Shown here: positions 39,868 to 45,001 of the stretch, piece after piece | Layout: every line of letters begins with the position of its first letter | How positions within the stretch are numbered: the stretch's first letter is position 1 | Origin: Archaeoglobaceae archaeon | Lineage (GTDB): Archaea; Halobacteriota; Archaeoglobi; Archaeoglobales; Archaeoglobaceae | Direction of reading: 5' to 3' | NCBI GenBank assembly: GCA_026988525.1 | Contig: JALSLC010000027.1 | Span: 1 to 45,001, forward strand | DNA: 45,001 bases | Made by a program: the position numbers and the translations under genes | Notes under the pieces: generated by a model | Told to the model about the DNA's origin: nothing | The model's database searches: none | The model's input: only the letters and a program-made list of their open reading frames with translations

Positions 39868-41877
39868 TTGAAAATCGTTGATACTGTCTGCCCGTATTGT
39901 GGCGTTGGTTGTGGTGTTGGTCTAATTGTTGTAGATAATAGAATAGTAGATGTAGAGCCAACAAAATTTCATCCTGTAAACGAAGGTAAATTGTGTATAA
40001 AGGGTAGATATTGTTTTGAGTTTGTTCATAATGAAAACAGGCTAAAAAAGCCTTTAATAAGAAAAAATGATGAATTTCAAGAAATTGCATGGAATAAAGC
40101 AATTTCAATAATTGCTAAGATGATTAAAGAATATAAGGACGAAATTGGATTTTTAGCTTCTGCAAAATGTACAAATGAAGAAAACTATGTTCTTCAAAAG
40201 TTTGCGAGAGTTTTAGGCACTAACAACATTGATCACTGCGCAAGACTTTGTCACGCTCCTACTGTTGTAGGCTTAGGAGAAGCATTTGGTTCTGGAGCTA
40301 TGACCAATTCAATAGAAGACATTGAAGAGTCTAAGTGTATATTGTTGATTGGTTCAAATACTTTTGAACAACACCCTTTAATAGCAAGGAGAATATTGAA
40401 GGCTAAAGAGAACAACTCTAAAATTATAGTGGTTGATCCAAGAAAAACACATACAGCAAGGTTTGCAGATGTATTTCTTCAGATATATCCCGGAACGAAT
40501 GTTGCCCTCTTAAACGGGATTATGAATGTAATCTTGAGAGAAGAATTATACGATTATGAATTCATTAAAAAACGAACTAAGGGATTTGAAGAATTTGCAA
40601 AATCTATAGAAAAATATACGCCTGAATTTGTTTCAAAAATTTGTGGTATTAAATCTGAATTGATTGAAAAAGTTGCAAGAATGTATGTTGAGTCAGATAA
40701 GTCTTCAATAATCTATTGTATGGGCGTAACTCAGTTTAGTCATGGTTCAGATAATGTTAAAGCTTGTTGCAACCTTGCATTACTAACTGGAAACGTAGGA
40801 AAACCCGGAACAGGTGTTAATCCGTTAAGAGGGCAAAATAACGTTCAAGGAGCGTGTGACATGGGAGCTTTACCAAACGTTTTTCCGGGCTATCAGAAAG
40901 TTAATGATGATAAGCTTAGAAAGAAATTTGAAGAAATTTGGAAGTACAAATTGAATGGTGATGTTGGTTTAACAGTTACTGAAATGATTAACGAAGCTGG
41001 AAAGAATATAAAATTCCTATACGTAATGGGTGAGAATCCAGCAGTTTCAGATCCGGATGTAAATCATGTTAAAAAGTGTCTGAAGAAATTGGATTTCTTA
41101 GTTGTTCAAGATATATTTCTTAGTGATACTGCGGAGTTTGCAGATATATTATTACCAGCTTGCTGTTGGGCTGAAAAGGATGGAACTTTTACGAATACTG
41201 AAAGGAGAGTTCAATTGATAAGAAAAGCTGTTGAGTTACCTGATGCTTTACCGGATTGGGAAATAATAAAAATGGTTGCTAAGGAAGTTGGGCTAAGAGG
41301 TTTTAATTATTCATGTGCTGAAGAAATATTCAACGAAATTAGAAAAGTCACACCTCAGTATGCGGGTATTACTTACAAAAAATTAGAAATAAATGGAATA
41401 CAATGGCCTTGCCCTACAGAAGATCATCCTGGAACGCCAATTTTACATACTGATAAGTTCGCAACATCCGATGGTTTGGGTAAGTTTACTATAGCAGAAT
41501 ACAAAGAGCCTTTTGAAAAGCCAGATGAAGAATATCCTTTTATTTTAACAACTGGTAGAATAATATTTCACTATCATACTGGAACTATGACAAGAAAAAG
41601 TGAGCATTTAAAAGGAGAGATTAACGAATGTTTTGTTGAGGTAAATCCGGAAAATGCAAAGGAATTAAGTATAAAGGATGGGGATCTCGTTAAAGTAAAG
41701 TCAAAGAGGGGGGAAATTTTTGCAAAAGTTAGAATTAGTAATATAAAAAAGGGAGTAGTTTTCATTCCTTTCCATTTCGCAGAATCTTCAGCAAATAAAC
41801 TTACAGTTTGTGCTTTAGATGAAAAGTCCAAGATTCCTGAACTTAAGTTATGTGCAGTTAAAATAGAGGTGGTTTGA
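39868..41877 (+). CDS. fdhA: Formate dehydrogenase alpha subunit (molybdopterin, F420-type)
   Basis: About 669 residues. The N-terminal [4Fe-4S] site is CPYCGVGCGVGLIV with LCIKGRYCFEFVH. The active-site region reads DHCARLCHAPTVVGL, where the LC cysteine stands at the Mo/W-ligand (Sec/Cys) position, followed by the conserved His. The molybdopterin domains show LLIGSNTFEQHPL, VDPRKTHTARFAD, GTNVALLNG, LRGQNNVQGACDMG and the C-terminal TTGRIIFHYHTGTMTRKS. It oxidises formate to CO2 or runs in reverse. TTG 39868 follows GGAGGTGA (39856-39863); the frame extends to 39841, but that part contains the ribosome site. It ends 1 nt into fdhB. Confidence 0.95.
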   Translation: MKIVDTVCPYCGVGCGVGLIVVDNRIVDVEPTKFHPVNEGKLCIKGRYCFEFVHNENRLKKPLIRKNDEFQEIAWNKAISIIAKMIKEYKDEIGFLASAKCTNEENYVLQKFARVLGTNNIDHCARLCHAPTVVGLGEAFGSGAMTNSIEDIEESKCILLIGSNTFEQHPLIARRILKAKENNSKIIVVDPRKTHTARFADVFLQIYPGTNVALLNGIMNVILREELYDYEFIKKRTKGFEEFAKSIEKYTPEFVSKICGIKSELIEKVARMYVESDKSSIIYCMGVTQFSHGSDNVKACCNLALLTGNVGKPGTGVNPLRGQNNVQGACDMGALPNVFPGYQKVNDDKLRKKFEEIWKYKLNGDVGLTVTEMINEAGKNIKFLYVMGENPAVSDPDVNHVKKCLKKLDFLVVQDIFLSDTAEFADILLPACCWAEKDGTFTNTERRVQLIRKAVELPDALPDWEIIKMVAKEVGLRGFNYSCAEEIFNEIRKVTPQYAGITYKKLEINGIQWPCPTEDHPGTPILHTDKFATSDGLGKFTIAEYKEPFEKPDEEYPFILTTGRIIFHYHTGTMTRKSEHLKGEINECFVEVNPENAKELSIKDGDLVKVKSKRGEIFAKVRISNIKKGVVFIPFHFAESSANKLTVCALDEKSKIPELKLCAVKIEVV

Positions 41878-43007
41878 TGAACAACTACTTTTTAGCTTGG
41901 GTAAAAGATGAAAAAATAAGGGAAAAAGGGAGATGTGGTGGATTTATAACAGCCTTATTGAAATTTATGCTTGAAAAAAATATTGTTGATTACGTTTTAA
42001 CTGTAAAGAAAGGTGAAAATTTTAAATATACTCCAATATTAACTTCTAATCCCGAAGAAGTCGTAGAATGTTCTGGATATATAATATATGCTACACCAAA
42101 TATCGCTAAGCTTGTAATGAATGTTAAAGAAAAAATTGCTATCGTTTGTAAATCTTGCGATGCAAGAGCGATAATAGAATTAGCAAAAAGAAATCAAATA
42201 GATATAGAAAATGTATTTATGATTGGATTAGAGTGCAAAGGAACGTTTTTACCGACGATTCTTGAAAAAATTCTTAAAAATTTGAAAATACAAAAAGAAG
42301 ATGTTAGAAATATTGAGATATTAAAAGACGAACTTTTAGTATTTTTAAAAAATGGAGATACAATCAAAACAAAGTTAGAAGAGCTTGAAAAAATGGGGCT
42401 AAGTATAAGAGAAAATTGTAAACGTTGTGAATTTATAATTCCAAGAATGTGTGATTTGGCTTGTGGTAGAAGTACTGAAGACAAAACTACATTCATTGAA
42501 GTATGCTCTAAAAAAGGAGAAGAGATAATTAAAAAAGCACTTGAACATAAGATAATAGAACTTAAAGAAGTGAGCGAAGCAGAAATAAAAGCGAAAAAAG
42601 AAGAGGAAAAATTTGCCAAAGATATGGCCAAAAAATGGCAGGATTACTACTTTAAAAATGAATCTCTTGAAGAGAGAAGAGATTTTTGGTTTGGAATGTT
42701 TAATAGATGTATAAAATGTTATGCATGTAGAGACGTTTGCCCGATATGTTACTGTATTGACTGTATATTAAATCCGTGGAGACCATTAATAGAGGGTGGA
42801 AAAGTACCACCAAGTCCATCTTTCCACATAACGAGAATTATACACGTAGCAGAATCATGTGTAAATTGCGGTCAGTGTCAAGACGTTTGTCCAGTTGAAA
42901 TACCAATATCCAGAATTATGCACAAGTTGAATAAAGCTGTTCAGGAAAAGTGGGGATACATACCCGGAATAAGCTTGGATGATAAACCCCCAACATTGCA
43001 AGAGTAG
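41877..43007 (+). CDS. fdhB: Formate dehydrogenase beta subunit (FrhB/FdhB family)
   Basis: About 376 residues. The N-terminal FrhB-like F420/FAD domain starts FLAWVKDEKIREKGRCGGFITALLKFML and includes IAIVCKSCDARAIIELAKRNQI and GLECKGTF. A Cys-rich segment (ENCKRCEFIIPRMCDLACG) follows. The C-terminal part holds two [4Fe-4S] sets: CIKCYACRDVCPICYC and CVNCGQCQDVCP. FdhB carries electrons from FdhA to coenzyme F420 (or to Hdr in some archaea). ATG 41877 overlaps the fdhA stop by one base, with AGAGGTGG before it. Cofactor supply by CofE and a link to the Hdr operon are possible within this window. Confidence 0.93.
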   Translation: MNNYFLAWVKDEKIREKGRCGGFITALLKFMLEKNIVDYVLTVKKGENFKYTPILTSNPEEVVECSGYIIYATPNIAKLVMNVKEKIAIVCKSCDARAIIELAKRNQIDIENVFMIGLECKGTFLPTILEKILKNLKIQKEDVRNIEILKDELLVFLKNGDTIKTKLEELEKMGLSIRENCKRCEFIIPRMCDLACGRSTEDKTTFIEVCSKKGEEIIKKALEHKIIELKEVSEAEIKAKKEEEKFAKDMAKKWQDYYFKNESLEERRDFWFGMFNRCIKCYACRDVCPICYCIDCILNPWRPLIEGGKVPPSPSFHITRIIHVAESCVNCGQCQDVCPVEIPISRIMHKLNKAVQEKWGYIPGISLDDKPPTLQE

Positions 43008-43069
43008 AACACGCTAAGCTAAAATACAACCAAAAATTAAAAATACCCTTCAGTTAAAATTAACAACGA

Positions 43070-43146
43070 GCCCGGGTAGCTCAGCTCGGGAGAGCGTGCG
43101 GCTGAAGACCGCATGGTCGCCGGTTCAAATCCGGCTCCGGGCACCA
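43070..43146 (+). tRNA. tRNA-Phe (anticodon GAA), CCA encoded
   Basis: Acceptor stem GCCCGGG with TCCGGGC (the last pair is G-T), D-arm GCTC...GAGC, anticodon stem TGCGG / CCGCA around CTGAAGA with anticodon GAA at 43104-43106, T-arm GCCGG-TTCAAAT-CCGGC, discriminator A at 43143 and genomic CCA at 43144-43146. It is GC-rich in an AT-rich setting, as in hyperthermophiles. It lies 25 nt before the IPCT/DIPPS start. Confidence 0.97.
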
Positions 43147-43171
43147 TTTTACACTCTTTTGAGGTGGTACA

Positions 43172-44449
43172 ATGAAAGCTGTGATTCTCGCATCGGGTCA
43201 GGGTTCAAGGATTGGCTATAAAACTAAACCTCTTCTAAAAGTTGCGGGAAGGAGAATTGTTGACAGAACAATAATACTGTTAAAACAGCACGTCGAAGAG
43301 TTTATTTTCGTAGTTAGAAAGGATAACGACGAGTTAGAAAAACATCTGGAAAAGAATTGGAAAGGTAAAATAAATTACAAAGTAGTAAAAAATCCAGTTC
43401 CAGAAAGAGGAAACGGATATTCTTTTTTTCTCGCCAAAAATGCAGTAGGAAATTCAAAGTTTGTGCTTACCATGGGTGATCACGTTTACTCAAAGGAATT
43501 CGTGGAAAAAGCAGTAAAACTCGAAGGATTGATAGGTGATTTCAAACCGAAATACGTTGATGTGAGTGAGGCCACAAAGGTAAAAGTCGAAAAGAAAAGG
43601 TTGAAAGATATAGGAAAAAATCTAAAAGACTTCGATTGCGTAGATACCGGATTTTTTGTTTTAGATAACAAAGCTTTTGAAGCGGCAGAAAAAGTTGCAG
43701 AGAGAAAAGAAGTAGTAGAATTGTCTGAAGTTATGAAGGAATTAAAGCCCGTTGTAAGCGAAGTTTCAGGCGAGTTCTGGATGGATGTGGATACCTTAGA
43801 TGATTTAAAAAAAGCAAAGAAGTTGCTGGTAAAACTGAGCGTTAAGGGTAAGGGGGATGGTTTAATTTCGAGAACGATAAATAGAAAGATATCTACTAAA
43901 ATTTCGGAATTTCTTGTTGATTACGTAACACCAAATAAAGCCACACTCTTAGCTTTTTTCGTTGGAATTCTATCTGCTTTTTTAGTCTTTTTGAACATAG
44001 GTTTAGCAGGAGTAGTTTATCAGTTTAGCTCAATATTGGATGGGATAGATGGAGAAATAGCGAGAGCATCTTTAAGAACTTCGAAATTTGGGGAATGGAT
44101 TGATTCGATACTTGATAGGTATGTGGACTTTGCTTTTTTGCTTGCTATTGCTATTTACGCTTGTAGAGAGGCAATTTCAACGAAACTTCTGATAATAACC
44201 ATGTTTGCTTTAATTGGATGCGTTATGGTCAGTTATTCGACCGAAAAATTTAAAGCTGCTTATGGTTTTAGTGCTTACGTTTTGAAAGAAATGAAGTATT
44301 TATTTGGAAAGAGGGACGAAAGAATATTTATTGAAATGATTTTTTGTTTGCTTAACATGCCAGTAATCTTGTTATTGGCAATAGCCCTAATAGGAAATAT
44401 TAGAGTTGCATCTACTATTGCAATAGTTTATAAAAAATTAAAATTTTAA
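43172..44449 (+). CDS. Bifunctional inositol-1-phosphate cytidylyltransferase / DIPP synthase
   Basis: 425 residues joining two enzymes. The N-terminal nucleotidyltransferase (residues 1-225) has AVILASGQGSRIGYKTKPLL and the metal site TMGDHVYS. The C-terminal membrane CDP-alcohol phosphotransferase has the DG(x2)AR(x8)G(x3)D(x3)D motif in DGIDGEIARASLRTSKFGEWIDSILD and about five or six membrane helices. It makes CDP-inositol and then couples it to inositol-1-phosphate to give di-myo-inositol-phosphate phosphate, the precursor of the thermolyte di-myo-inositol phosphate. The fused form is known from Archaeoglobus and other hyperthermophiles. GAGGTGGT precedes ATG 43172. Confidence 0.95.
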   Translation: MKAVILASGQGSRIGYKTKPLLKVAGRRIVDRTIILLKQHVEEFIFVVRKDNDELEKHLEKNWKGKINYKVVKNPVPERGNGYSFFLAKNAVGNSKFVLTMGDHVYSKEFVEKAVKLEGLIGDFKPKYVDVSEATKVKVEKKRLKDIGKNLKDFDCVDTGFFVLDNKAFEAAEKVAERKEVVELSEVMKELKPVVSEVSGEFWMDVDTLDDLKKAKKLLVKLSVKGKGDGLISRTINRKISTKISEFLVDYVTPNKATLLAFFVGILSAFLVFLNIGLAGVVYQFSSILDGIDGEIARASLRTSKFGEWIDSILDRYVDFAFLLAIAIYACREAISTKLLIITMFALIGCVMVSYSTEKFKAAYGFSAYVLKEMKYLFGKRDERIFIEMIFCLLNMPVILLLAIALIGNIRVASTIAIVYKKLKF

Positions 44450-45001
44450 TATTTAATTAATATTTAATTTAATTTAGGCTATATAATCTTCTTAATTTTC
44501 GATTTGTGCATGTAGATAAATGAAAATTATTTCAATAAAAAATGAAGTACAAAAATTTAGTAGAGATGAAAGAAAGTTTTAGCGACTTAAGATATTGAAG
44601 TTATAGAAAGATATACATTTTTTAAATTAAAATACTGCCTTTCAATATAGAGATTGTTGAGGAGTCGAACAACATAACAGTGAAAAAATGGTTTTAGGTA
44701 AAGGTATGAACGTCCTTATATCGGGAACAGACATCGTAAACAGGGCGGATAATAACAAAAATCTACTTCGAGACAATAGCAAATATGGGTAACAATTTTT
44801 TAATCGTATCCTCAGGGCAGGATTCTGTATAGGATCAGTATATAGGATCAGCACATTCCCACCCACGCAATCTCGAACATCTACATAAACCAATACTATA
44901 ATTATGCACCTATAATTTCTTATTGGTTTTTATTTCTAATTTTGTTAAATTTTTAGAATAATTTGTGTTTATGTTTTAGATTATATCTTGAACTCAGTAG
45001 A
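44450..45001. other. Gene-free tail, nothing recognised
   Basis: No convincing coding region in 552 bases. One minus-strand frame (44642-44893) has an unlikely composition and no ribosome site. A short plus-strand frame from ATG 44688 (MVLGKGMNVLISGTDIVN, ending TAA after about 34 codons) is richer in ordinary residues and could be a scrap of a decayed gene. TATAGGATCAG occurs twice, 14 bases apart, near 44827-44851. The middle part (about 44640-44890) is less AT-rich than its flanks, which also hints at an old, decayed insertion. Confidence 0.5.

Noticed and set aside
44642-44893. 83-residue minus-strand frame
   Set aside because: Unusual composition, no ribosome site, no similarity by eye to any family.

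Overview
The window looks like chromosome of a hyperthermophilic, strongly AT-rich euryarchaeon close in gene content to Archaeoglobales. The archaeal markers are a proteasome-activating nucleotidase, prefoldin, MBF1, an archaeal-type alanyl-tRNA synthetase, the HMG-CoA synthase/thiolase/DUF35 trio, coenzyme F420 biosynthesis and an archaeal SRP (7S) RNA. The signs of a very hot lifestyle are a fused IPCT/DIPP synthase (di-myo-inositol phosphate solute) and SRP RNA and tRNA genes that are far more GC-rich than the genes around them. The genus assignment is inference; I cannot place the species.

Layout. 1-5019: an electron-transfer operon (MvhD-like end, HdrC/HdrB-like Fe-S protein, EtfB, EtfA, HdrA). 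5106-6573: a DHA2-type MFS exporter with a palindromic operator, followed by a winged-helix regulator. 7183-10643: a DUF504 protein, a tRNA methylthiotransferase, an RNase Z-like metallohydrolase, a small membrane protein and a methyltransferase. 10630-13653: PAN (minus strand), MBF1 and a THUMP-like methyltransferase. 13648-16956 (minus): HTH regulator, HMG-CoA synthase, thiolase, DUF35, the entry to the mevalonate pathway. 17175-19572: prefoldin alpha, a beta-like prefoldin and a DUF505-like protein. 19644-24759: AlaRS, then CofE, an ATP-grasp ligase and a FucA-type aldolase. 24783-25093: SRP RNA. 25123-30358: TruD, a membrane TPR protein coupled to a secreted transglutaminase-fold protein, adenylate kinase, a DUF1464 protein and tRNA-Cys.

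From about 30400 the window becomes accessory. A distinctly GC-richer cassette (30400-32790) carries a tyrosine integrase with a C-terminal zinc ribbon and an Orc1/Cdc6-like ATPase broken by a frameshift. Next comes a compact AT-rich six-gene minus-strand operon (32968-38048): a zinc-ribbon/winged-helix protein, a minimal AAA+ ATPase, an unknown 132-residue protein, a 44-residue peptide, an SMC/Rad50-like ATPase resembling archaea-specific SMC-related proteins, and a second zinc-ribbon/winged-helix protein. Divergent from it, across a 9-bp-arm palindrome, is a PAPS-reductase/ferredoxin fusion. This block is the best candidate for an undescribed system.

The right end holds cyanase (cynS) facing away from an F420-type formate dehydrogenase pair (fdhA, fdhB), then tRNA-Phe, the IPCT/DIPP synthase and a 550-bp tail in which I recognise no gene. 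Two habits recur: coupled genes overlap by a few bases, and several genes start with TTG placed 4-7 nt after a strong Shine-Dalgarno sequence.
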